From positions 1,550,001 through 1,614,000 of the forward strand of contig NZ_LT629772.1 of NCBI RefSeq assembly GCF_900105385.1: DNA of 64,000 nt, read 5' to 3'. A program made the position numbers and the translations under genes. Shown here one piece after another: positions 17,879 to 27,404 of the stretch. Source of the stretch: Microlunatus soli. Its GTDB lineage: Bacteria > Actinomycetota > Actinomycetes > Propionibacteriales > Propionibacteriaceae. The notes below the pieces were generated by a model, which saw only the letters and a list, made by a program, of their open reading frames with translations, had not been told where the DNA came from and searched no databases. How positions within the stretch are numbered: the first letter of the stretch is position 1; every line of letters starts with the position of its first letter.

Positions 17879-19144
17879 TCAACTCCTCATCAGCTTGCCC
17901 GGCACGCTGGAGAATTCCTCGGCTCCGGGCCGGAACGGATACCTGCTGCGCAGTTCGTCGGTCAGCCGGACGCCGAAGCCGGGAGCATCGGGACGCTGCA
18001 CCTTCCCGTCGACGACCGCCAGACCGTCCCTCCAGATCTCGCGATGCAACGGGCCCGCCGCCGGTGGCAATTCGACCGTCTGGAGCGCCGGTGAGGCGAA
18101 CGCCACGTGCACGTTCTGCATCACCGCGCCACCTGCTCCCCAGGCGTGCGGTGCGACCCGGCTGCCCAGCGCGGCGAACCGGCGCGCGACCCGGACGAAG
18201 TCGCCGGGGCCGAGCCAGGCGGCGTCCGGCTGCGCCACCGACAGTGCCCTCCGGTCAGCCAGCAGGTCGAACTCCCCGTAGCTGGCCAGCTGCTCACCGC
18301 CCGCGACCGGGACCGACACCGCGGCGGTCAGCCGGGCATAGGCGTCAAGATCGTCGTACGGCAACGGCTCCTCGAAGAACCCGACATCGTAGGGTTCGAT
18401 CGCGGACAACACCTGGGCAGCGACCGCGACATCCCATCGCCCCTCGCCCTCGCGGTGGCCCATGTGACCGTCCAGCATGATCCCGACGTCGTTACCGACG
18501 TGTTCACGCAGCCGGCTCAGCTTCGCCGCTTCCTCCTCGGCTGCCCGTTGCGGAGCGATCGAGCGCTCGCGGCGCGACGATTGCTCGACGTAACCGGAGG
18601 ACACCTTGAAAGCGTCGAATCCCAGCCCCAGATAGAAATCCGCCTTGGCCAGCAGATCGTCGATCGGCCAGGGCGTCGGTCCGCCGGTGGCATAACACGG
18701 CAGTGCGTCGGGCGCCGCACCGTCGTCCACTGCGCCACCCGGTGTCGGCACCTCCGAACGCAACAGAGCATGCGCCGGAACACCCAACAACCGTCCCTTG
18801 AGGTCCCACAACGCTGCCTCGACACCGGCCAGCGCCCCGGCACCGAGCCCGGTACGCCCCCAATAGGCGATGCAGGTCCGCATCCGAGCCGTCAGCGCGG
18901 TGACGTCGATCTCCTCGGCTGCGGCGAAGGTCGGTGCGGTCAGGATCGGCCGGATGTAGTCGACCACCGGCGCGACGGCCTCGGGGAAGAAGTAGCCGAG
19001 GTAGGTCTCCCCGACACCGGTCTCCCCGACGTCGGTGACCAGCTCGACGAACGCCGCCGTTCGGCTCTGTTTGAAGACGCTGAGCCAGGGGTCGTCGGTG
19101 CACGGCCCGGTCAACAAGGTGGTGCGAATCTCGGTGATCTTCAC
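17879..19144 (-). CDS. Enolase-superfamily (mandelate racemase/muconate lactonizing) sugar-acid dehydratase-like enzyme
   Basis: A 421-aa Mg-dependent enzyme that abstracts the alpha-proton of a carboxylate. The start KITEIRTTLLTG is the usual capping domain. The barrel shows DAFKVSSGYV (Lys region), IMLDGHMGHREG and FFEEPLPYDDLDAY (metal ligands), PVAGGEQLAS, and APHAWGAGGA with the late His. This pattern is common in acid-sugar dehydratases and racemases. The GTG at 19144 has GGAGG at 4 nt. It heads an operon with the 2-hydroxyacid dehydrogenase and alpha-galactosidase, with operator site 6 about 26 bp upstream. Confidence 0.9.
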   Translation of the reverse strand: MKITEIRTTLLTGPCTDDPWLSVFKQSRTAAFVELVTDVGETGVGETYLGYFFPEAVAPVVDYIRPILTAPTFAAAEEIDVTALTARMRTCIAYWGRTGLGAGALAGVEAALWDLKGRLLGVPAHALLRSEVPTPGGAVDDGAAPDALPCYATGGPTPWPIDDLLAKADFYLGLGFDAFKVSSGYVEQSSRRERSIAPQRAAEEEAAKLSRLREHVGNDVGIMLDGHMGHREGEGRWDVAVAAQVLSAIEPYDVGFFEEPLPYDDLDAYARLTAAVSVPVAGGEQLASYGEFDLLADRRALSVAQPDAAWLGPGDFVRVARRFAALGSRVAPHAWGAGGAVMQNVHVAFASPALQTVELPPAAGPLHREIWRDGLAVVDGKVQRPDAPGFGVRLTDELRSRYPFRPGAEEFSSVPGKLMRS

Positions 19145-19169
19145 TCGTCCTCCCGGATCTGTCACGGCA

Positions 19170-19184
19170 TGGAACATCGTTGCA
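19170..19184. promoter_or_regulatory. Putative IclR operator, site 6
   Basis: TGGAACATCGTTGCA, one base off a symmetrical TGGAAC ... GTTCCA, upstream of the enolase operon. No convincing -35/-10 is seen for that operon. Confidence 0.55.
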
Positions 19185-19234
19185 TATTCGACGGCCGATC
19201 ATTCAGAGTCGTCCAGAGACAGAACGCCTGGGCG

Positions 19235-19283
19235 TTGCCTCTCCCGGCGGGCACCCGTATAGTCCACGTAAAACGTCGTTCCA
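19235..19283 (+). promoter_or_regulatory. Predicted promoter of the aminotransferase gene with operator site 7
   Basis: TTGCCT (19235-19240), 17-nt spacer, TATAGT (19258-19263). The operator-like TAAAACGTCGTTCCA (19269-19283; reverse complement TGGAACGACGTTTTA) covers the predicted transcription start. Confidence 0.7.
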
Positions 19284-19299
19284 TATGAAAGGGCTGGTC

Positions 19300-20619
<1,320 letters not shown>

Positions 20620-20669
20620 TCACCGGCACATCAGCGTTGTGCACGCGACGCAGCGGCGTTGATCATCCA

Positions 20670-20684
20670 CAGAACAGCGTTTGA
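20670..20684. promoter_or_regulatory. Putative IclR operator, site 8
   Basis: CAGAACAGCGTTTGA keeps the GAAC-N3-GTTT spacing of the other sites but has weaker flanks. It lies 29 nt upstream of the PIG-L start. Confidence 0.45.
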
Positions 20685-20713
20685 TCAGGAGACAGACAGG
20701 AAGTCGTGACGCG

Positions 20714-21562
20714 ATGAAGATCATGACCATCTACGCTCACCCGGCCGACACGGTGACCAATTGCGGCGGGACCCTGGCCCGCCACGCCGACGACGGCGAC
20801 GACATCACCGCGCTGATCCTCACCCACGGCGGCCGGATCCATCCCAACCGCTATGCCGAGGAGTGGCGCAAGGACGATCCCGACCGGACGATCACCGGTT
20901 CCGGACTGGCTGAGGTGATCACCAACAAGAAGGACGAACTGTCTCGGGCCGCCGAGATCCTCGGGATCGGGAAGGTGATCACGCTCGACCGGGATGATGC
21001 GGTGCACACTGTCCAGGACGACCTGGTCGAGGAGGTTGCCCGTCAGGTTGCCGCCGAGCAGCCCGACGTGGTGATCTGCGACTATCCGCTGAATCCCGCC
21101 CAGAGCGCCAATCCGCATACCGCGGCGACCATGACTGCACTGGCCGGGATCGGCCGCGCCGGCATCTATCTGGAGAATCTCGACGGCCGCTCCGAGGTCA
21201 ACGTCAAGCAGATCTTCTTCACCTCGCTGCCGGTCTTCGCCACCGAGGCACTCAGCAGCAACGGGGTCCGTAACGATCTCTTCATCGACATCACCGATGT
21301 GGTCGGACGCAAGATCGCCGCCATGGACTGCTTCGCGTCGCAGGGCTACGACGGCAACTTCGCTCGCAAGCTGATCGAGTCCAACAACGGCGAGTTCGGT
21401 CGCGCGGCCGGGGTCAATTTTGCCGAGGCCTACGTGCGGCACTACAACGAGACCCACGCGTTGCTGCCGGTGACGAGCTACGCCGAATCCACCGACGTCC
21501 TGACCCGGCACCTGAGCTACTCCCGGATCGACCTGCGCAGCGAACACCCCGCCGCCCGCTAG
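20714..21562 (+). CDS. PIG-L (GlcNAc-type deacetylase) family protein with altered catalytic motif
   Basis: A 282-aa protein of the LmbE/MshB/PIG-L fold, which removes N-acyl groups from amino-sugars using Zn. The usual AHPDDE is AHPADT here: His9 and the metal-ligand Asp12 are kept, but the position of the catalytic base Asp is Ala11. The third ligand His is present in NPHTAATMTAL. It could be inactive, use another base, or be a lyase- or hydrolase-type variant. The ATG at 20714 has a distant AGGAAG. The gene lies 94 bp after the aminotransferase and has its own operator-like site. Confidence 0.8.
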   Translation: MKIMTIYAHPADTVTNCGGTLARHADDGDDITALILTHGGRIHPNRYAEEWRKDDPDRTITGSGLAEVITNKKDELSRAAEILGIGKVITLDRDDAVHTVQDDLVEEVARQVAAEQPDVVICDYPLNPAQSANPHTAATMTALAGIGRAGIYLENLDGRSEVNVKQIFFTSLPVFATEALSSNGVRNDLFIDITDVVGRKIAAMDCFASQGYDGNFARKLIESNNGEFGRAAGVNFAEAYVRHYNETHALLPVTSYAESTDVLTRHLSYSRIDLRSEHPAAR

Positions 21563-21573
21563 CAGCAGAGATC

Positions 21574-21602
21574 TTGACATGAAACACAATTCTGTATTTG
21601 AT
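21574..21602 (+). promoter_or_regulatory. Predicted promoter of the P450/ferredoxin operon with operator site 9 in the spacer
   Basis: Perfect -35 TTGACA (21574-21579), 17-nt spacer, TTTGAT (21597-21602). The operator-like TGAAACACAATTCTG (21580-21594) begins directly after the -35, as in the sialidase promoter. Confidence 0.65.
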
Positions 21603-21641
21603 CCGAAGAAGAATCATGGCCCATCCGTCCGGGAGCCCGAG

Positions 21642-22838
21642 ATGACGACGCAGACCGGGGAGCCGCTCGACTTCCCCATCCCACGAGACACTCCCCTCGA
21701 CCCGCCGCGGATCTACTCCGAGCTGCGCCGAGAGTGCCCGGTCCGCCGAGTCCGGCTCTACAACGGCCGGACACCCTGGCTGGTCACCCGGTATGCCGAC
21801 GTTCGAACGGTACTGTCCGATCCCCGGTTCAGCTCGGTCCGATCCTGGCCGTATCAGCCGTCGGCATCACGTTCGGCCGCCGAACGCGGCGAGAAGTCGT
21901 TCACCGCAATGGATCCACCGGAACACACCCGCTTCCGCAAGCAGCTCGCCCGCTACTTCTCCGTCAAGCAGGTGCAGGCCCTGCGCCCGGCGGTCGAGCA
22001 GATCGTCGACCGGCAACTGTCGGTGATCAACGCTGCCGAACAGCCGCTGGACCTGGTGTCCCGGTTCGCGTTCCCGGTAGCCTCCCAGGCGATGTGCGAG
22101 CTGATCGGCGTCCCCTACGCCGACCACGAATGGTTCGAGAGCCTGGCCCACGTGCGATCGATCATGAACGCCGACCCTGACGACGCCGATCACGCCACCG
22201 AGGAACTGCTGGACTACGTCGACCGGCTCGTCGGGCAGAAGCTCGAACGGCGCTCCGGCGATCTGACCAGTCGTCTGGTGACCGATCTGCTGGAGCCCGG
22301 TCTGGTCGCCCGCGAGGAGCTGGTGCCGATCATCCGGCTGCTGCTGACAGCAGGCTACGAGACCACCGCGACCATGATCGGCACCGGGGTCTTCGTGCTG
22401 CTCAACCATCCCGATCAACTGGAGCGGGTGCGTACCGACCGGACCCTGCTGCCGGGAACCGTCGAGGAGTTACTGCGCTACATCAGCATGCTGCACACCA
22501 CCATCGTCCGAGTCGCCAAGCAACGAGTTGATCTTGGTGGCAGCCGGGTCGAGCCCGGCGACGGGATGATCGTCACACCGGCCGCTGCCAACAAGGATCC
22601 CGACCGGTTCCCGGATCCGGATCACTTCGACATCACCCGCGACGCCCGCGGCCACATCGCCTTCGGTTACGGCGTCCACCAGTGTCTCGGCCAGCAGGTG
22701 GCGCGGCTGGAGCTGGAGATCGTCTTCGACCGGCTGCTGGACCGGCTGCCCGGCCTCCGGTTGGCGGTCGATCCCGATCGGGTCGAGTTCAACGATTCCA
22801 ACCTGGTCGGCGTCGCCGCGCTGCCGGTGGCCTGGTGA
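21642..22838 (+). CDS. Cytochrome P450
   Basis: A soluble 398-aa monooxygenase. The oxygen-activating helix I motif is AGYETTATM, the ExxR motif is in EELLR, and the heme-binding loop is FGYGVHQCLGQ with Cys348 as the iron ligand. PPEHTRFRKQLARYFS is the typical bacterial C-helix. The ATG at 21642 follows GGGAG. It is translationally coupled to a ferredoxin and shares the island operator. A role in hydroxylating or dealkylating the island's substrate is inferred. Confidence 0.95.
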   Translation: MTTQTGEPLDFPIPRDTPLDPPRIYSELRRECPVRRVRLYNGRTPWLVTRYADVRTVLSDPRFSSVRSWPYQPSASRSAAERGEKSFTAMDPPEHTRFRKQLARYFSVKQVQALRPAVEQIVDRQLSVINAAEQPLDLVSRFAFPVASQAMCELIGVPYADHEWFESLAHVRSIMNADPDDADHATEELLDYVDRLVGQKLERRSGDLTSRLVTDLLEPGLVAREELVPIIRLLLTAGYETTATMIGTGVFVLLNHPDQLERVRTDRTLLPGTVEELLRYISMLHTTIVRVAKQRVDLGGSRVEPGDGMIVTPAAANKDPDRFPDPDHFDITRDARGHIAFGYGVHQCLGQQVARLELEIVFDRLLDRLPGLRLAVDPDRVEFNDSNLVGVAALPVAW

Positions 22839-23065
22839 CCGGCATGGACGACGGTTCCGAGGTCCGGGTGATCGCGGATCGGGAGGTCTGCATCGGCAGC
22901 GGGATGTGCACCTTCGCGGTCCCGGAGGTGTTCGAGCAGAGCGAGCAGGACGGCACCGTGGTGCTGCTCCAGGAGCAGCCGGCCGAGGGTTTGATCGCCG
23001 ATGTCGAGGACGCCGTGCGATCCTGTCCCTCGCAGGCCCTGCGGATCGAGTCCGCTGAGCGCTAG
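22835..23065 (+). CDS. Small 3Fe-4S-type ferredoxin, P450 redox partner
   Basis: A 76-aa electron carrier. The motif CIGSGMC (CX5C rather than CX2CX2C), followed by SCPSQAL near the C-terminus, is typical of the single-cluster ferredoxins that serve actinobacterial P450s. The GTG at 22835 overlaps the P450 stop as GTGA; an ATG at 22844 is an alternative start. No ferredoxin reductase gene is in the window. Confidence 0.9.
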   Translation: MTGMDDGSEVRVIADREVCIGSGMCTFAVPEVFEQSEQDGTVVLLQEQPAEGLIADVEDAVRSCPSQALRIESAER

Positions 23066-23106
23066 CGAAGCACTGATCAAGGTTCCCTGGTGGCGCGGCC
23101 GGGTGA

Positions 23107-24495
23107 TCAGGCGAGCGGCGGTGTCAGCGGCAGCCGGACACGCAACACCGTCGCACCCGGACGGGTGTCGATGGTGATCGTTCCGCCGTGCCGCTCCACG
23201 ACGATCCGCCGAGCGATGTCGAGGCCCAGCCCGGTGCCCTTGCCGACGTCTTTGGTTGTGTAGAAGGCGTCGAACGCGCGGGCCTCGACCTCGGCCGGCA
23301 TTCCCGGTCCGCTGTCACCGATCTCGATCATGACGTGATCACCGTCCACCGTGGTGCCGACCCGCAGCGTTCCCTCCCCGGCCATGGCGTCGACCGCGTT
23401 GTCGATCAGATTGGTCCAAACCTGATTGAGCTCACCGGCGTACGCCTCGATCTCGGGCACGGCGGGGTCGTACTGCCGGACCACCTCGACACCGCGGAGC
23501 TTGTGGCTGAGCATCACCAGGGTGCTCTCCAGGCCGTCGGTGAGGTCGATGCGCTGCAGCGATCCACGATCCATCTGCGAGTAGGACCGGACCGCAGAGA
23601 CCAGCTCGGAGACTCGACCGGTGGATTCCTTCACCTCCGACAATAGGGTGATGGCCGAGAACGTACTGGCCACCCACTCCAGGCCCGGGCCGAGGGCGGC
23701 ATCCGGCAGAATCGTTGCGGCGCGTTCACACCAGGCGGTATCGACACCGGCCGCGGCCAGCGGCGGCGCAACCAGCCAATCCCGTTCGACGCCGTGATCG
23801 GCCAACCAGTCCGACAGCGCGTCCTCCTGATCGGCGATCAGCAGCGGGTCGGTGATCGGCCGCTGCGGTTCGGCCTGCTGACGGAGTTGATCAAGAGCGG
23901 TGAACTGCCGGGCGGTGATCTCCCCGCCGGCGAGCCGGCCGAGGGAGGACAACAGGGTGCGACATGCGTCCTCGAGGGCATCGACGGCACGCATCGCAGC
24001 GGCCGCCGGATTGTTGAGCTCGTGTGCCAGACCGGCGGCGAGGGTGCCCAAGGTGACCAGGGACTCCCGCTGCCGGGCGGTTGCCTCGATGCTCCGGGCG
24101 GTGCCGTACACGCCGTCGATCAGGTGATGGGCGAACGGGAACCACGCAACGGTCAGGTCGGCCAGCGCCGACGACGGCACCCGGAGCACGACGCCGTCGG
24201 TCACGCCACGACCGCTGGCCAGATAACGACCCTGCGGATCCCAGGCCCGGAACCCGCCGGCCCACCGACCCGGTACGTCCATCCGACCGACGACGGAGTC
24301 CTCTCGGCCGGTGCGCCGGTGCAGCTCGATCGCGCCACTCACCAGCACCCACCAGAAGTCGGCGGGCTGCCCTTCGGTGAACAGCTCGACCCCGGGCTCG
24401 ACGGGTATCGCGTCGCCGGAGGCCAGCAACTCTTCGAGCTGACGGTCGGAGAGTCCGTCGAACAGGCCGAGCGGCCGCAGATCGTCGAGCTGCAT
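23107..24495 (-). CDS. Sensor histidine kinase with N-terminal cyclic-nucleotide-binding-like domain
   Basis: A 462-aa soluble kinase. Residues 10-115 resemble a Crp/cNMP-binding beta-barrel (GVELFTEGQPADFWWVLVSG). The phospho-acceptor is His158 in GLAHELNNPAAAAM. The ATPase domain shows WTNLIDNAVDAM (N box), DSGPGMP (G1), FYTTKDVGKGTGLGLD (F and G2). There are no membrane segments, so it senses an internal signal. Its start overlaps the stop of the upstream receiver-oxidoreductase gene by one base, which implies that fusion protein is its partner. No DNA-binding response regulator is adjacent. Confidence 0.93.
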   Translation of the reverse strand: MQLDDLRPLGLFDGLSDRQLEELLASGDAIPVEPGVELFTEGQPADFWWVLVSGAIELHRRTGREDSVVGRMDVPGRWAGGFRAWDPQGRYLASGRGVTDGVVLRVPSSALADLTVAWFPFAHHLIDGVYGTARSIEATARQRESLVTLGTLAAGLAHELNNPAAAAMRAVDALEDACRTLLSSLGRLAGGEITARQFTALDQLRQQAEPQRPITDPLLIADQEDALSDWLADHGVERDWLVAPPLAAAGVDTAWCERAATILPDAALGPGLEWVASTFSAITLLSEVKESTGRVSELVSAVRSYSQMDRGSLQRIDLTDGLESTLVMLSHKLRGVEVVRQYDPAVPEIEAYAGELNQVWTNLIDNAVDAMAGEGTLRVGTTVDGDHVMIEIGDSGPGMPAEVEARAFDAFYTTKDVGKGTGLGLDIARRIVVERHGGTITIDTRPGATVLRVRLPLTPPLA

Positions 24496-26198
24496 CAGAT
24501 CGTCGCCAGATACTGGTGCACCAGGTACACCGCCATCGCGCCCTCACCGACCGCCGAGGCGACGCGTTTCATCGAATCCAGCCGGACGTCACCGGCGGCG
24601 AACAGCCCCGGCACACTGGTCTCCAACGCGTACGGCGGTCGGCTCAACGGCCAGTGTTGTTGATCATGGGATCCGAGCAGCTCAGGGCCGGTGACGACGA
24701 ATCCCTTGTCGTCGCGGACGACCTCCGAGCCCAGCCAGCCGGTGTGCGGTGAGGCTCCGATGAAGATGAACAGCCAACTCGTCGCGATCTCCTCGGTGCG
24801 ACCGGATCCGTTGTCCAGCAGGGTGACCGATTCCAGATGGCCGTCGCCACGACAGCCGACGACCTCGCTGCGGCAGCGCACCTCGACGTTCTCGGCCGCG
24901 GTGATGCGTTCGATCAGGTAGCGCGACATGCCGCGCTCCAGGTCGGGTCCGCGAACCACCAGCACCACCCGTTTGGCGAATCGGGCGAGATTGAGCACGG
25001 CCTGACCGGCCGAGTTGGCGGCACCGACCACGTACACGTCGTCACCCTGGCATTGGCTGGCCTCACTGGCGGTCGCTCCGTAATACACCCCGCGACCGTT
25101 GAGCTCGCTGATCCCCGTCGCCGCGAGCTGCCGGTAGGAGACGCCGGTGGCGACCAGCACCGCGCGAGCCTCCAGATCTCCCGCTCCGTCGGACAGCACC
25201 GCATGGACCGGTCCCCTGGTCTCGATGCCGATCACCGATCGTGCCAGCACCATCTCGGCACCGAAGCGTCCGACCTGGGCCACCGCACGGTGGGTCAGGT
25301 CCGCACCGGTCAGCCCGCGCGGGAACCCGAGATAGTTCTCGATCGCCGCACTCTGGCCTGCCTGGCCGCCGGGCGCCTCCCGCTCGACGATGACGGTGCT
25401 CAGCCCCTCCGAGGCCGCATACACCGCAGCAGCGAGCCCGGCCGGCCCGCCGCCGACGATGCACAGGTCGTACAACGGTTGCCGGGCTGTGGTGCGCAGG
25501 CCGAGCGCGTCGGCAAGATCAAGATTGGACGGTGCCCGCAGGGTGTCGCCATCCGGGATCAGCACCAGCGGCAGGTCGGTCACCGATGCCTCCGCAAGAT
25601 CACCGAGCTGTTGCCCCGCCGCGCTGCGCTCGATGTCATACCACTGGTAAGGCACATGGTTGCGGGCCAAGAAGTTCTTGACCTCGTGACTGCGGTCGGA
25701 CCAACGATGACCGACCACCCGGACGTCGGCACTGTGATCGGGGTTGGCCTCGCGCCAGTCGTCCAGCAGGTCGTCGATGATCGGATAGAGCCGTTCGGCC
25801 GGCGGTTCCCACGGCTTGAGCAGGTAGTAGTCCAGGCCGATGTCGTTGATCGCCCGGATAGCGACCTCGGTGTCGGCATAGGCGGTCAGCAACAAGAACT
25901 TGGCGGTCGGGGCCTGACTGCGGCTCTGCTCCAACATCTGGATGCCGGTCATCCCCGGCATCCGTTGGTCGGACGCGATCAGCGCCACCGGCTGGTTGCG
26001 CAGTGCCAGTTTCGCCAGCGCCGCCAGCGCCTGGTCGCCCGACGTCGCCCGGACGATCCGGTAGTCGGCGCCGTACCTGCTGCGTAGATCACGCGAGATC
26101 GCGGCCGAGACCATCGCGTCGTCGTCCACCGTCATGATGACCGGCTTCGCCTGATTCCACCGATGTGCCGCGTGCCGACCGGCACCGGACGGGTTCAT
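24495..26198 (-). CDS. Receiver domain fused to a thioredoxin-reductase-like FAD oxidoreductase
   Basis: A fusion of about 567 aa with three parts. The receiver begins near KPVIMTVDDD and has SDQRMPGMTG with the phospho-Asp nearby, LTAYAD and LLKPWEPP. A glutaredoxin-like segment follows (SHEVKNFLARNHVPYQWYDI). The last part is a TrxR-like FAD/NAD(P) module (CIVGGGPAGLAAAVYAA; VYVVGAANSAGQAVL). The redox CxxC of true thioredoxin reductases is replaced by GATASEASQ, so electron output must differ. The start is uncertain: ATG 26198 keeps the whole first beta-strand but lies inside a dispersed repeat, whereas ATG 26135 (MTVDDD) lies just after it. Neither has a clear ribosome site. Operon with the kinase. 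Confidence 0.85.
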   Translation of the reverse strand: MNPSGAGRHAAHRWNQAKPVIMTVDDDAMVSAAISRDLRSRYGADYRIVRATSGDQALAALAKLALRNQPVALIASDQRMPGMTGIQMLEQSRSQAPTAKFLLLTAYADTEVAIRAINDIGLDYYLLKPWEPPAERLYPIIDDLLDDWREANPDHSADVRVVGHRWSDRSHEVKNFLARNHVPYQWYDIERSAAGQQLGDLAEASVTDLPLVLIPDGDTLRAPSNLDLADALGLRTTARQPLYDLCIVGGGPAGLAAAVYAASEGLSTVIVEREAPGGQAGQSAAIENYLGFPRGLTGADLTHRAVAQVGRFGAEMVLARSVIGIETRGPVHAVLSDGAGDLEARAVLVATGVSYRQLAATGISELNGRGVYYGATASEASQCQGDDVYVVGAANSAGQAVLNLARFAKRVVLVVRGPDLERGMSRYLIERITAAENVEVRCRSEVVGCRGDGHLESVTLLDNGSGRTEEIATSWLFIFIGASPHTGWLGSEVVRDDKGFVVTGPELLGSHDQQHWPLSRPPYALETSVPGLFAAGDVRLDSMKRVASAVGEGAMAVYLVHQYLATI

Positions 26199-26308
26199 CG
26201 GCCAGGCGCCGTTGCGAGGGTGGTCTGGTCGACCGCTGAGCGGCGGCAACACCGCCGATGAGCCCGTACGGTGCCGCGCAGTCGCGGCACATCGGTGGAT
26301 CCAGGCTT
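26149..26308 (-). repeat. ~160-bp structured dispersed element, copy R1
   Basis: Terminal arms pair with each other (CCACCGATGTGCCGCG at 26157-26172 against CGCGGCACATCGGTGG near 26283-26298). Read on the minus strand, the core CATCGGCGGTGTTGCCGCCG starts about 48 nt from the end, as in R2 and R3. It overlaps the 5' end of the receiver/TrxR gene and is co-oriented with it. Confidence 0.75.
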
Positions 26309-26433
26309 CGTCATCTGATCATCCCCGAGCGGCCCGGTTACGCCTGTCCGCCGAGAGCGAGACAGTTCAAGGGCCGGTCGGGCCAGCCTAATGAAGATCG
26401 GCGCGACGCACGGCGTGTTCGCACACATCGGTG

Positions 26434-26512
26434 CTCCCCGGGTAGGAGTCGAACCTACGTCGCTAATCCTGATTCAAAGTCAGGCGGGCCCTGCCGGCAG
26501 ACCAACCGGGGA
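26434..26512 (-). tRNA. trnQ: tRNA-Gln (anticodon TTG)
   Basis: Cloverleaf on the minus strand. The acceptor TCCCCGG pairs with CCGGGGA, the anticodon stem-loop is CCTGA-CTTTGAA-TCAGG with anticodon TTG, and the T arm is GTAGG-TTCGACT-CCTAC. The weak U1-A72 pair and G73 are glutamine identity features. CCA is not encoded. The D arm leaves one extra base before the anticodon stem, and the variable loop is about 9 nt, slightly longer than usual for a class I tRNA, giving 79 nt in total. Confidence 0.85.
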
Positions 26513-26611
26513 ACGGCCGAACCTGGTCCGGCCAGGCACACAGAGTACGCAACTCCGGTGCCGCATCGCATCCTCCCATGTCAGAGCCAGGTTCGGCGAT
26601 CCGGGTGGTCG

Positions 26612-27325
26612 TCAGGCCCCACGAGCGCCGGTGCCGACGACATGTTCGGCGGCCCGCAGCACCGTCATCCCGCGGGCATCGGGATAGACACCGTCGGCCA
26701 GCACGGCGCGGATGCCCACCGACTCGGCGCCGGCGACATCGGCGATCGGATTGTCTCCGATCATCCAGCAGTCCGCGCCAGCGCCGCTGACGGTCCGGGC
26801 GTGCTCGAAGATCATCGGATTCGGCTTCTCCGCTCCGACCAGCGCGGAAGTGATGACCGTGGCGATCAGGTCGCCGAGCCCCAGTGTCGTCACCAGCTCA
26901 GGCAGTTCCGGCCCATGGTTGCTGAGCACGACATTGGTGTAACCGGCCGCCTGCACCAGCTGCAGTGCGGGGCGAGCGCCGTCGATCAGCTGCCAGGCGT
27001 CCAGCCGGTAGTACTGCTCACCGACCAGCGCTGTGGCCGCCGTCGCCGTGTCAGGATCGACCCCGACGGCACGGTAGGCGCCGATCAGCCGCGCCGACAG
27101 TCGACGCCACCAGGCCGTGGCCTCGAGCGGTCCGACGACGACCTCCGGTCGGTGCCACGGGAAGCCGCCCCGTAGGTGGGGTCTGAGATCGTCGGCGGTC
27201 ACGTCGGTCGGTCCGAGCAGAGCGAGCGCGTCGACCAGTGCACCGGCCCACATCCCGTCCCGGCGCGCCAGGGTGCCGTCGAAGTCCCAGAACACCACGC
27301 GTCGCCCGACTTCCCGCCGATTCAC
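26612..27325 (-). CDS. HAD superfamily hydrolase
   Basis: A 237-aa phosphatase-like protein. Motif I is VVFWDFDGTLARRDG with the nucleophile Asp, motif II is VVLSNHG, motif III Lys is in GAEKPNPMIF, and motif IV is MIGDNPIADVAGA. The helical cap lies between motifs I and II. The GTG at 27325 (VNRREVGRR) is chosen because coding features start there. It follows the patatin gene on the same strand after 79 bp. Substrate unknown. Confidence 0.88.
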   Translation of the reverse strand: MNRREVGRRVVFWDFDGTLARRDGMWAGALVDALALLGPTDVTADDLRPHLRGGFPWHRPEVVVGPLEATAWWRRLSARLIGAYRAVGVDPDTATAATALVGEQYYRLDAWQLIDGARPALQLVQAAGYTNVVLSNHGPELPELVTTLGLGDLIATVITSALVGAEKPNPMIFEHARTVSGAGADCWMIGDNPIADVAGAESVGIRAVLADGVYPDARGMTVLRAAEHVVGTGARGA

Positions 27326-27404
27326 GATCTCATTGTCCCGATCCTGGTCGGGCTGAGCGTGCGCGGCCCGGCCGGTCGGTCGATGAGATCGCGTTTCTGC
27401 GGGT

